Assembly: GCA_947179295.1 (NCBI GenBank)
Contig: CAMXAZ010000001.1
Coordinates: 62,001-126,000 of the forward strand
Source: an uncultured Muribaculaceae bacterium
GTDB taxonomy: Bacteria > Bacteroidota > Bacteroidia > Bacteroidales > Muribaculaceae
Length of the DNA stretch: 64,000 bases
Reading direction: 5' to 3'
Under the pieces are notes generated by a model. It searched no databases. It was given only the letters and a program-made list of their open reading frames with translations, and was not told the origin of the DNA. This document shows, one piece after another, positions 50,203-58,733 of the stretch (within the stretch, counting starts at the first letter, position 1; every line of letters starts with the position of its first letter). Position numbers and translations under genes: made by a program.

Positions 50203-51498
50203 CTAACAACTGAACCGGTCGTAAAGTTTCTGGAATTTCAGAGCTATTTCGGGGTTGCAGAGGTTGTTGATCGATCCGGCGTGGGTGTGGCTGACGGCGC
50301 GGACCGGGCGGTAGGTGCCGACCTGCACTTCAAGTCCTACTTTCTTGTAGGCTTCGCGGAAGGGCATGCCGCCGAGCACGAGGCGGTTGACTTCCTCAAC
50401 GGTGAAGAGATAGTCGTAGCGCGGGTCATCGATGATGTCGCGGCGTATGCGTATGTGCTGAAGCATGAAGTCTGCCATGTCAAGGCAATCGATCATCTCG
50501 GTCGTGGCCGGGAAGATTATGTCCTTGAGCAGCTGCAGATCGCGGTTGTAGCCCAAGGGGAGATTGGCGGTGAGCAGTGCTATCTCGTTCTGGATGCTCT
50601 GCAGGCGGTTGCATTTTCCGCGCATGATCTCGAACACATCCGGGTTTTTCTTGTGGGGCATGATCGAAGATCCGGTGGTAAGCTCGTCAGGGAAGGAGAC
50701 GAAGCCGAAATTCTGACACATCCACATGCAGACGTCCATTGCCAGATGGCCGAGGGTCGAGGCTATGGCTCCGATGGCCATCGAGGCGGCGCGTTCGGTC
50801 TTTCCGCGCGACATCTGTGCGGCCACCACATTATAATGTAGGGTTTCGAAGCCGAGCAGGCGGGTGGTCATCTCGCGGTCGAGGGGAAATGACGATCCGT
50901 AGCCTGCGGCTGAGCCGAGCGGGTTCTGGTTGGCTATGTTGTAGGCTGCCACAAGCATTTGCATGTCATCGGCAAGAGATTCGGCATAGGCTCCGAACCA
51001 GAGGCCGAACGACGAGGGCATCGCCACCTGCAGATGGGTGTAGCCCGGCATCAGCACATCCTTGTATTCCTCGCTCAGAGACTGCAGGCGCTTGAAGAGA
51101 CGGCTGACGGCATCGGCTATGCGGCGCAGTTCGTCGCGCATGAAGAGCTTGAGGTCTACGAGCACCTGGTCGTTTCTCGAACGGCCTGAGTGGATCTTCT
51201 TGCCGACATCGCCGAGTTTGGCTGTCAGCATGAATTCCACCTGCGAGTGGACATCCTCCACTCCCGGCTCGATTGTGAATTCGCCGCGTTCGATCACTTC
51301 GGCGATCTCTCCGAGGGCTTTCAGCAGCACTTCGAGTTCATCGGCTTTCAGAAGGCCTATGCTTTCGAGCATTCTGATGTGGGCCATCGAGCCTTGAACA
51401 TCATAGCGGGCCAGACGCAGGTCGAGTTCGCGGTCGCGGCCAACGGTGAATTCTTCTATCATTTTGTCGGGCTCAAAGCCCTTGCTCCAGAGTTTCAT
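50203..51498 (-). CDS. argH: argininosuccinate lyase
   Basis: A 431-residue enzyme that splits argininosuccinate into arginine and fumarate, the last step of arginine synthesis. The lyase signature GSSIMPHKKNPDVFE is intact, as is the HSGRSRNDQ segment of argininosuccinate lyases. Cytoplasmic. It closes the arginine cluster, 56 bases after argE. Confidence 0.96.
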   Translation of the reverse strand: MKLWSKGFEPDKMIEEFTVGRDRELDLRLARYDVQGSMAHIRMLESIGLLKADELEVLLKALGEIAEVIERGEFTIEPGVEDVHSQVEFMLTAKLGDVGKKIHSGRSRNDQVLVDLKLFMRDELRRIADAVSRLFKRLQSLSEEYKDVLMPGYTHLQVAMPSSFGLWFGAYAESLADDMQMLVAAYNIANQNPLGSAAGYGSSFPLDREMTTRLLGFETLHYNVVAAQMSRGKTERAASMAIGAIASTLGHLAMDVCMWMCQNFGFVSFPDELTTGSSIMPHKKNPDVFEIMRGKCNRLQSIQNEIALLTANLPLGYNRDLQLLKDIIFPATTEMIDCLDMADFMLQHIRIRRDIIDDPRYDYLFTVEEVNRLVLGGMPFREAYKKVGLEVQVGTYRPVRAVSHTHAGSINNLCNPEIALKFQKLYDRFSC

Positions 51499-51554
51499 AT
51501 CTTGATGTATGGATTGCGGGGTTTTGTTGTGTGAGATTGTGTGGGGGTAATTGA

Positions 51555-52643
51555 TCAGAGCCGCAGACCGGTGATGAGGGAGTGGTAGACCGGAATGGCC
51601 TCTTCGATTTCGCTGAGGCGGATGAATTCATCGGCCGAATGGCTGCGCGCCGACTCTCCCGGTCCGATTTTCAGCGAGGGGAAGTCATACATCAGTGACA
51701 TGTCGCTGGTGGTCGGCGAGACAAAGGGTGTCAGGCCGAGGCCGAGAGCTCCCTGCACCAGGGGATGGTCATTGCTGATGACCGAGGCGCGTACACGGGT
51801 TGAACGCGGGGTGAGCGTGGAGTGGGGGCTGACGGCATTGCGCAGAAGACTGACGGTCTCTTCGTTGGTATATGCGTCGGTGGTGCGGATATCGACCACC
51901 CATTTGCATTCGTCGGGAATGGCATTGTGCTGCCATCCGGCGTTGATCTGGGTGATGTTCAGCCCGACAGGTCCGAGTATCTTCGATTCATCCGGGAAGC
52001 GGAACGAGCGGAGTGCCTCGATGTCGGCCATCGCACGGTAGATCGCGTTGATCCCCTCCGAGCGGGCGGCATGGCCGGTGACTCCGGCGGTCACGCAGTC
52101 GAGCACCACGAGGCCGCGTTCGGCTATGGCCGGCTGCATACCGGTCGGCTCGCCTACTATGGCACAGCTTATCTCTATGCCTTCCTCTTTCAGATGGGGG
52201 AGGAAAGCTCTCATGCCGTTCTCACCGCCTACTTCCTCTTCGGCCGTGACGGCCAGGAGCAGGTTGAATGGCAGAGAGGCAGTGCGCAGGCTGAGGAATG
52301 TGTTGGTCAGCGCGGCCACTGAGGCTCCGGCGTCGTTGCTGCCGAGCCCGTAGAGACAGCCCTCGCGCATGTCGGGGCTGAAGGGGTCGAGAGTGTAGCT
52401 CGCAGCCGGGCGCACGGTGTCGTGATGGGAGTTGAGCAGCAGGGTTGGCCGGCGGCGGTCAAAACCCTCCGAAAGTGCGTAGACATTGTTCAGATAGCGT
52501 CTCGGTGCGGCTCCGTTTTCGGCGAGATGGTCGAAAATGAGCTGTGCGGTAGCTGCCTCGTCGCGTGAAAACGACGGGGTGGCAATCATGCGTCTGAGCA
52601 GATCAATCTCTGATGACAGTGCCTGAGGTCCGGTTGAGGTCAT
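51555..52643 (-). CDS. argE: M20 family deacylase (ArgE-like, N-acyl-ornithine/citrulline)
   Basis: A 362-residue zinc peptidase-family deacylase. Metal-binding motifs are LLNSHHDTVRP and the EEEVGGENGM segment with the general-base Glu. In Bacteroidota the pathway runs through N-succinylated or N-acetylated citrulline, so this enzyme most likely frees citrulline for ArgG. The annotated ATG overlaps argB by 41 bp; an internal ATG at 52589 (MIATPSF) would avoid overlap, but the upstream start keeps a helix normal for the family. Confidence 0.9.
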   Translation of the reverse strand: MTSTGPQALSSEIDLLRRMIATPSFSRDEAATAQLIFDHLAENGAAPRRYLNNVYALSEGFDRRRPTLLLNSHHDTVRPAASYTLDPFSPDMREGCLYGLGSNDAGASVAALTNTFLSLRTASLPFNLLLAVTAEEEVGGENGMRAFLPHLKEEGIEISCAIVGEPTGMQPAIAERGLVVLDCVTAGVTGHAARSEGINAIYRAMADIEALRSFRFPDESKILGPVGLNITQINAGWQHNAIPDECKWVVDIRTTDAYTNEETVSLLRNAVSPHSTLTPRSTRVRASVISNDHPLVQGALGLGLTPFVSPTTSDMSLMYDFPSLKIGPGESARSHSADEFIRLSEIEEAIPVYHSLITGLRL

Positions 52644-53385
52644 CGGAATGTTTTATGGTTACAGAGCTGACGCCGGCTGCTATGGCGGCGAATGCGTTGT
52701 CGATTTTCGGGATCATGCCTTTGCTGACCACACCCTCGGCGCGCAGGCGCTTGTAGATGTCAGGGGTGATGAGCGGAATCACGGAGTCGGGGCGTTCGAT
52801 GTCTTCCATCACACCGGGCTGTTCGAAGCAATAGATCAGCTCGACCGGCGCGAGACGCGCTGTTCCGATGGCCACAGCCGAGGCTATGGTATCGGCGTTG
52901 CAGTTCAGAAGCGATCCTTTGCCGTCATGGGTGATGGCGCAGAACACAGGGGTTACGCCGGCATCAAGCAGAGAGCCTATGAGGGAGGCATTGACACCTT
53001 CCGGAGCGATGTCGCCCACGAAGCCGTAGTCGATCGGCTCCGGTTTGCGGCGGGTGGCGCGGATGGCGTTGCCGTCGGCTCCGGTCAGTCCGAGCGCGTT
53101 GCACCCGGCAGCCTGGAGCATGGAGACCACTCGTTTGTTGACCAGCCCGGCATAGACCATCGTCACCACATCAAGGGTCTCGCGGGTGGTGACCCGTCGC
53201 CCTTCTATCATGGTGGTGGGTATTTCGAGGCGCGAGCTCATGCGGGTGGCTTCCTTGCCGCCGCCGTGGACCAGGATTTTTTTGCCCGGCAGCTTCACGA
53301 AGTCGTCTATGAAGCGGCCGAGGGCTTCGGGGTTGTCAACCACGTTGCCCCCGATTTTGATCACTTTGATTGTCTCTTCCATCAT
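52603..53385 (-). CDS. argB: N-acylglutamate kinase
   Basis: A 260-residue amino-acid kinase that phosphorylates N-acetyl- or N-succinylglutamate. The glycine-rich KIGGNVVDNPEALG and HGGGKEATRMS segments and the ALGLTGADGN region are present. Its ATG overlaps the argF' stop by 4 bases. Confidence 0.95.
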   Translation of the reverse strand: MMEETIKVIKIGGNVVDNPEALGRFIDDFVKLPGKKILVHGGGKEATRMSSRLEIPTTMIEGRRVTTRETLDVVTMVYAGLVNKRVVSMLQAAGCNALGLTGADGNAIRATRRKPEPIDYGFVGDIAPEGVNASLIGSLLDAGVTPVFCAITHDGKGSLLNCNADTIASAVAIGTARLAPVELIYCFEQPGVMEDIERPDSVIPLITPDIYKRLRAEGVVSKGMIPKIDNAFAAIAAGVSSVTIKHSDDLNRTSGTVIRD

Positions 53386-54338
53386 TTCAGACCTTCGAGG
53401 AGACGTTTGATGACCACTTGGGCGGATATTTCGCGGTTGGCGGCTTCCGGAATCACTATGCTGCGGTCTGACTCGATGACATCGTCGGTCACTATCATGT
53501 TGCGGCGCACCGGGAGGCAGTGCATGAAGAAAGCGTTGTCAGTCAAGGCCATCTTTTCGCTGTCGACAGTCCATGCGCGGTCGGTGGAGAGGATCTTGCC
53601 ATAGTTCGGATCGGCGTAGGCCGACCAGTTCTTGGCATATACGAAGTCAGCGCCTTCAAGGGCTTTGCGCTGGTCATATTCCACACGGGCTTTGCCCACG
53701 AATTCCGGGGCAAGCTCATAGCCTTCGGGATGGGTGATGACAAAGTCGTAGTCAGTGGCGTTCATCCATTCGGCGAAGGAGTTGGGGACGGCCTGCGGAA
53801 GTGCGCGGGGATGCGGAGCCCAGGTCATTACCACCTTGGGGCGCTCCTTGGTCTTGAATTCTTCGATGGTGATGAGGTCGGCGAAGCTCTGGAGCGGATG
53901 GCGGGTGGCTGCCTCCATGCTGAATACGGGGCGGCCGGAGTAGCGGATGAACTGGTTGATCACTCTCTCCTCATAGTCTTCGGCCTTGTCTTTGAGACCG
54001 GCGAACGAACGGACTCCTATGATGTCGCAGTAGGAACCCATCACGGGGATGGCTTCGAGAAGATGCTCGGCCTTGTCGCCGTCCATGATTACGCCGCGTT
54101 CGGTTTCGAGCTTCCATGCTCCCTGGTTGACGTCGAGTACTATGACGTTCATGCCGAGATTCATGGCGGCTTTCTGGGTGCTCAGGCGGGTGCGCAGACT
54201 GGAGTTGAAGAAGATCATCATCAGGGTCTTGTCGCGTCCGAGTTCTTTGAATCCGAAACGGTTGGCTTTGATTTCGAGTGCCTCTTTGACTGCGAGGTCA
54301 AGAGGGCCTATGTCTGTGACGTTAGTGAAGTGGTGCAT
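53382..54338 (-). CDS. argF': N-acylornithine carbamoyltransferase (succinylornithine type)
   Basis: A 318-residue carbamoyltransferase very like Bacteroides N-succinylornithine transcarbamylase, not like ordinary ArgF. FNSSLRTRLSTQ binds carbamoyl phosphate; HCLPVRRN replaces the usual HCLP tail. Position 90, known to set N-succinyl versus N-acetyl preference (Pro in B. fragilis, Glu at the equivalent site in Xanthomonas), is Ala here (GDKAEHLLEA). Substrate choice is thus open, though the rest follows the succinyl form. Confidence 0.92.
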   Translation of the reverse strand: MHHFTNVTDIGPLDLAVKEALEIKANRFGFKELGRDKTLMMIFFNSSLRTRLSTQKAAMNLGMNVIVLDVNQGAWKLETERGVIMDGDKAEHLLEAIPVMGSYCDIIGVRSFAGLKDKAEDYEERVINQFIRYSGRPVFSMEAATRHPLQSFADLITIEEFKTKERPKVVMTWAPHPRALPQAVPNSFAEWMNATDYDFVITHPEGYELAPEFVGKARVEYDQRKALEGADFVYAKNWSAYADPNYGKILSTDRAWTVDSEKMALTDNAFFMHCLPVRRNMIVTDDVIESDRSIVIPEAANREISAQVVIKRLLEGLK

Positions 54339-54341
54339 TTT

Positions 54342-55490
54342 TCAGGAAGGGTTAGAGGTGAGTACTTGGCGGAATGCGTCGATGAAGCGGCGCGAGTGGG
54401 AGCGCGGCAGACAGAGGGCGGGAAGCAGGCGCACGGTGTGTTCGCCGGCTCCTCCGGTGAAGATCCGGTGTTCGAAGAGCAGGCGCTTGCGGATTTCCGA
54501 TGCCGAGCCTTTGATCTCGATGCCGATCATGAGTCCGCGGCCGCGGATTTCGGTGATTTCATCACACTCGGTGGCCAGGCGGCGCAACTCTTCCATAAGA
54601 TATTCGCCTTCGGCGGCGGCGTTGGCTATCATGGCCTCGCCTTCAAGAGCGTCGATCACGGCAATGGCGGCTGCGCAGGCAAGGTGGTTGCCTCCGAAGG
54701 TGGTGCCGAGCATTCCTTTGACGGCGGGGATCGACGGAGAGATGAGCACCGCGCCCATCGGGAAGCCGTTGGCTATGCCTTTGGCACAGGTGATGATGTC
54801 GGGGCGGATGCCGGTGTACTGGTGGGCGAAGAAGCGTCCGGTGCGGCCGTAGCCCGACTGGATTTCGTCGAGTATGAGCAGAGTGCCGGTGGCTGTGCAG
54901 AGCTCGCGCAGGCGGCGCATGAAGTCATCGTCGACCATGCGTATGCCGGCCACTCCCTGGATGCCTTCAATGATCACTCCGGCAAATTCGCCGGTGGAGA
55001 GAAGACGCTCCGTGGCCTCGATGTCGTTGAGCGGGGCGAAGACCACATTTTCGGTCGAGTTGAAGGGGGCCTGGATTTTTGGATTGTCAGTTGCGGCCAC
55101 GGCTCCTGAAGTGCGACCGTGGAAGGCGCGGTCAAAGGCGAGGATCTTGCGGCGTCCGGTGTGGAACGAGGCGAGTTTCATCGCGTTTTCGTTTGCCTCG
55201 GCTCCGGAGTTGCAGAGGAAGAGGGCATAGTCGTCGTAGCCGGAGATGCGTCCCAGACGGTCGGCGAATTTCTGCTGGAGGGAGTTCTGTACGGAGTTCG
55301 AGTAGAAGCCCAGACGGCTTACCTGGTCGGAGATGGCCGACACGTAGAGCGGATGGGCGTGGCCCACGGAGATCACGGCGTGGCCTCCGTAGAGGTCGAG
55401 ATATTCCGTGCCGTCGGCTGTATAGACATGGCAGCCGAGTCCTTTGACCGGCTCGATGTCATATAGTGAATATACGTCGAAGAGATTCAT
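54342..55490 (-). CDS. argD: N-acylornithine aminotransferase
   Basis: A 382-residue class III PLP aminotransferase. The cofactor lysine is K237 (DIITCAKGIANGFPMG); LLILDEIQSGYGRTG and CNSGAEANENAMKLA are the other family motifs. It makes N-acylornithine from the semialdehyde produced by ArgC. Starts 88 bases after argC and ends 3 bases before argF'. Confidence 0.95.
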   Translation of the reverse strand: MNLFDVYSLYDIEPVKGLGCHVYTADGTEYLDLYGGHAVISVGHAHPLYVSAISDQVSRLGFYSNSVQNSLQQKFADRLGRISGYDDYALFLCNSGAEANENAMKLASFHTGRRKILAFDRAFHGRTSGAVAATDNPKIQAPFNSTENVVFAPLNDIEATERLLSTGEFAGVIIEGIQGVAGIRMVDDDFMRRLRELCTATGTLLILDEIQSGYGRTGRFFAHQYTGIRPDIITCAKGIANGFPMGAVLISPSIPAVKGMLGTTFGGNHLACAAAIAVIDALEGEAMIANAAAEGEYLMEELRRLATECDEITEIRGRGLMIGIEIKGSASEIRKRLLFEHRIFTGGAGEHTVRLLPALCLPRSHSRRFIDAFRQVLTSNPS

Positions 55491-55578
55491 CTTTTTCAGA
55501 GGAATGATTTTTTGAATAGGGGAGAGTGAGGTAGCAAAAAAAGTGGAGTGTCAGAGAGCAGCCAAAGCTGTGAGCGCA

Positions 55579-56541
55579 TCAGAATGCCGACGGCTTCAGC
55601 CGCAGGCCGCAGTCTTCAGGCAGACCGCAGATGAGGTTGAAATTCTGCACGGCCTGGCCGGAGGCTCCTTTCAGCAGATTGTCAATCGCTGATATTATCA
55701 GCAGTTTCGAGCCGTGTTTTTCAAGCGAGATCAGCGCCTTGTTGGTGTTGACCACCTGCTTGAGGTCGACCGGACGGTCTGACACGTGGGTGAATGCGGC
55801 TCCGGCATAGAAATCCTTGTAGATGCGGGTGGCTTCTTCGATTGAAAGATCGGTGTCGATATAGGTCATGGCGAAGATGCCTCTTGCGAAGTCGCCGCGC
55901 ACGGGTATGAAGCTGATCTCTGCGTCGAAACCGGGCTGGAGCTGACGGAGTGTCTGGCGTATTTCGGCCAGGTGCTGGTGCTCGAATGCCTTGTAGACCG
56001 ACAGGTTGTCGGTGCGCCAGCTGAAGTGGGTTGTTGCTCCAGGTTTCACGCCTGCGCCTGTCGATCCGGTGATGCCGGTGACGTGAATCTCGCCGCCGAG
56101 CCGTCCGGCTGCGGCGAGGGGAAGCAGGGCGGTCTGGATCGCTGTGGCGAAACAGCCGGGATTGGCTATGAGCGATGCCTCGCGGATGGCCTCGCGCTTG
56201 GCTTCGGGGAGTCCGTAGGTGTAGCCTTCGCTCTCGTCGCGGTAGTCCTGGGCGAGGTCAACCACCTTCAGGCCTTCGGGACGCTTGTTTTCCTCCCAAA
56301 ACTTGCGGCTGAAGCCGTGGCCCTGGCAGAGGAAGAGCACATCGACCGCGTTGAGATCATAGCTGTCAGAGAAGTGCAGGTCGCAGTCGCCGGTCAGACC
56401 TTCGTGGATCTCGCAGACCGGGCGGCCGGCGTTGCTTGAGGAATGTATGAATACAATCCGAGCCTCCGGATGATTGATCAGGAGGCGAAGGAGTTCGCCG
56501 GCTGTGTAGCCGGCCCCTCCTATGATTCCTATTTTTTTCAT
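55579..56541 (-). CDS. argC: N-acyl-gamma-glutamyl-phosphate reductase
   Basis: A 320-residue NADPH-dependent reductase. The Rossmann start is IGIIGGAGYTAGELLRLL; the catalytic cysteine is C130 (LIANPGCFATA). It reduces the product of ArgB to the semialdehyde used by ArgD. It begins 4 bases after argG. Confidence 0.96.
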   Translation of the reverse strand: MKKIGIIGGAGYTAGELLRLLINHPEARIVFIHSSSNAGRPVCEIHEGLTGDCDLHFSDSYDLNAVDVLFLCQGHGFSRKFWEENKRPEGLKVVDLAQDYRDESEGYTYGLPEAKREAIREASLIANPGCFATAIQTALLPLAAAGRLGGEIHVTGITGSTGAGVKPGATTHFSWRTDNLSVYKAFEHQHLAEIRQTLRQLQPGFDAEISFIPVRGDFARGIFAMTYIDTDLSIEEATRIYKDFYAGAAFTHVSDRPVDLKQVVNTNKALISLEKHGSKLLIISAIDNLLKGASGQAVQNFNLICGLPEDCGLRLKPSAF

Positions 56542-56545
56542 CGGC

Positions 56546-57757
56546 TTATTCCTCGGCTCCGTTGCGTTTCTGAACGTTGTGGTAGATCTTCATCTGATTG
56601 CCGAGGATCTTGGTGAATCCTTTGACGTCGTCGGCGCTCCAGGCCTTGTTGACTTCGCCGTATTCGCCGAAGTCGGTCTTCATGAGGTCGAAGGGTGAGT
56701 CAACGCCTACAAGGGTGTAGCTGTAGGGGCGCAGGATGATCTCTACGGTGCCGCTGACGTTGCGCTGCGAGTTTTCAAGGAAGGCCTCCATGTCACGCAT
56801 GACGGGTTCGAGATACTGCGACTCGTGGAGGAACATGCCGTACCATGTGCCGATCTGGTCTTTCCAGTACTGCTGCCACTTGGTCAGGGTGTGCTTTTCG
56901 AGCATCTTGTGGGCGGCGATGATCAGGATCGGACCTGCGGCTTCGAAGCCAACGCGGCCTTTGATGCCGATGATGGTGTCGCCGATGTGCATGTCGCGTC
57001 CTATGCCGTAGCGGGCGCCGAGGCGTTCCACTTCGCGGATGGCTTCGATCTTGTCGGCGTAAGGCTTGCCGTTGACAGCCGAGATTTCACCCTTTTCAAA
57101 GGTGATGGTCATGTGTTCCTCGCCTTTTTCGGTGATCTGGCTGGGATATGCGCTTTCGGGGAGAGTCTGCTCTGAGTGGAGAGTCTCTTTGCCGCCGATG
57201 CTGGTGCCCCAGAGGCCCTTGTTGATGGAGTATTCCATCTTCTTGAAGTCGGCCTCGATGCCGTGTTTCTTCAGATAGTCGATCTCATACTCGCGGGTGA
57301 GAGTCATGTCGCGGGTAGGAGTGATGATTTCGATTTCGGGAGCGAGGATCTGGAATGTGAGGTCGAAACGCACCTGGTCGTTTCCGGCACCGGTCGAGCC
57401 GTGGGCCACGGCGTCGGCTCCGATCTTCTTGGCATATTCGATGATAGCGATAGCCTGGAAGATGCGTTCTGACGACACGCTGATGGGATAGGTGCCGTTG
57501 CGCAGTACGTTGCCTGCTATCATATATCTGATGCTCTTGTCATAGTAGTCGCCGGTGACGTCAAGCGAGGCATGAGATGCGGCGCCCAGGCGCAGAGCTT
57601 TTTCTTCGATGGTCTTCAGTTCCTCGTCAGAGAATCCGCCGGTGTTGGCGATTGCGGTGTGCACTTCATAACCGAGGTCTTCTGAGAGATATTTTGCAGC
57701 GAATGATGTGTCGAGGCCGCCACTGAAGGCTAAAACCACTTTTTTCTTCTTTTCCAT
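56546..57757 (-). CDS. argG: argininosuccinate synthase
   Basis: A 403-residue enzyme that joins citrulline and aspartate with ATP. The PP-loop LAFSGGLDTSFAAKYL is at the N-terminus; AHGSTGAGNDQVRFD and the GKGEISAVNG-like region follow. Cytoplasmic. Confidence 0.97.
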   Translation of the reverse strand: MEKKKKVVLAFSGGLDTSFAAKYLSEDLGYEVHTAIANTGGFSDEELKTIEEKALRLGAASHASLDVTGDYYDKSIRYMIAGNVLRNGTYPISVSSERIFQAIAIIEYAKKIGADAVAHGSTGAGNDQVRFDLTFQILAPEIEIITPTRDMTLTREYEIDYLKKHGIEADFKKMEYSINKGLWGTSIGGKETLHSEQTLPESAYPSQITEKGEEHMTITFEKGEISAVNGKPYADKIEAIREVERLGARYGIGRDMHIGDTIIGIKGRVGFEAAGPILIIAAHKMLEKHTLTKWQQYWKDQIGTWYGMFLHESQYLEPVMRDMEAFLENSQRNVSGTVEIILRPYSYTLVGVDSPFDLMKTDFGEYGEVNKAWSADDVKGFTKILGNQMKIYHNVQKRNGAEE

Positions 57758-57868
57758 AATATTGAATCTATTGGATTAGGGGGGATGATGTTGTTAAATT
57801 AGAGTATTGTCGGCCGGGAAGAGCCGGAGAGGGGAGATGGGGGACTACAGGCTCCCGCGCGGAGGAAA

Positions 57869-58486
57869 TTATTTAAGGTGGAGCAACTTTTTGACGCGGT
57901 TGTGCAGCCACATTACGTAGGGGGCTCGCTTGGAAGGCCGTTCGAGCTTGGCTTTGGGGTCATAGAGCATACCAGTGCAGAGACACATGCGGCGGTTGTT
58001 GCGCTGGAGTATGTCAAAATTGACACAGCCCTTGCATCCGGCCCAAAATTCCTCGTCGTCAGTAAGTTCCGAGAAGGTGACGGGCTTGTAGCCCATCTGT
58101 GAATTTAACTTCATCACCGGCAGAGAAGTGGTGATACTGAACAGTTTGGCGAACGGGAAGCGGAGGCGGGCAAGTTCGAATGTCTTGGCCTTGATTCGTG
58201 CTGCGAGCCCCAATCGTCGGAATTCCGGATCGACGATAAGGCCTGATGTGGCCACATAATCACCATGTTCCCAGCTCTCAATGTAACTGAAGCCGATGAG
58301 ACGGTCATCACAGAGAGCGACGACAGCCTTCCCCGAACGTATCTTCTGTGCGATATATTCAGGTGTGCGGCGGGCTATACCGGTGCCGCGCTGAAGGGCT
58401 GATTCATAGATTAGGGTGACAATCTGCTCGGCATATTTTGTATGCTCTTCTTCGGCAAAGATCACCTTTATCTGATCATTGTTCAT
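57869..58486 (-). CDS. GNAT N-acyltransferase with four-cysteine motif, candidate first enzyme of arginine synthesis
   Basis: A 205-residue GNAT protein; the acyl-CoA loop is FRRLGLAARIKA (about 89-100). Four cysteines, C151 and C154 (CKGC) and C168 and C170 (CLC), are placed to bind a metal. It heads the arginine operon, where no other N-acylglutamate synthase is present, so it probably makes N-acetyl- or N-succinylglutamate. This role is inferred from position. Confidence 0.75.
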   Translation of the reverse strand: MNNDQIKVIFAEEEHTKYAEQIVTLIYESALQRGTGIARRTPEYIAQKIRSGKAVVALCDDRLIGFSYIESWEHGDYVATSGLIVDPEFRRLGLAARIKAKTFELARLRFPFAKLFSITTSLPVMKLNSQMGYKPVTFSELTDDEEFWAGCKGCVNFDILQRNNRRMCLCTGMLYDPKAKLERPSKRAPYVMWLHNRVKKLLHLK

Positions 58487-58532
58487 CTAACTGCTATAAA
58501 TAAATACTTTTTGAAAAATAATAAAATGTCTG

Positions 58533-58540
58533 CAAAAGTA
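58533..58540 (-). promoter_or_regulatory. -7 box for the arginine operon
   Basis: TACTTTTG (minus strand, 58540-58533) matches the consensus. TTTG and TTG elements lie 12 and 23 bases upstream, neither at the preferred 19-21. The leader would be about 40 bases. No ArgR box or riboswitch is recognised. Confidence 0.6.
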
Positions 58541-58621
58541 CGAAATTAATGTCAAATTATTTGCAATCTCTGAGGAGAAATGTGGAAGTATAAATGAATT
58601 TTGTCTGAAATTCAGGAAAAT

Positions 58622-58656
58622 TAAAAATCCCATCCGGCGTTTCGGCCGGATGGGAT
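58622..58656 (-). terminator. rho-independent terminator of the susCD operon
   Basis: A perfect 12-bp stem (58627-58638 with 58645-58656) is followed on the minus strand by TTTTTAATTTTC. Confidence 0.9.
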
Positions 58657-58733
58657 ATGTTTGGGATTCAGCCTGTCAGACCTCCCCTGAGGCTGGCTGA
58701 CACTTGCGTCAGCAGCTGATTTCAGACATTCTT

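Noticed and set aside
53520..55109. Long plus-strand open frame of 529 codons
   Set aside because: It is antisense to argF' and argD, which are clearly real, and its translation has no family features and a skewed composition. Third-position GC bias of the true genes explains it.
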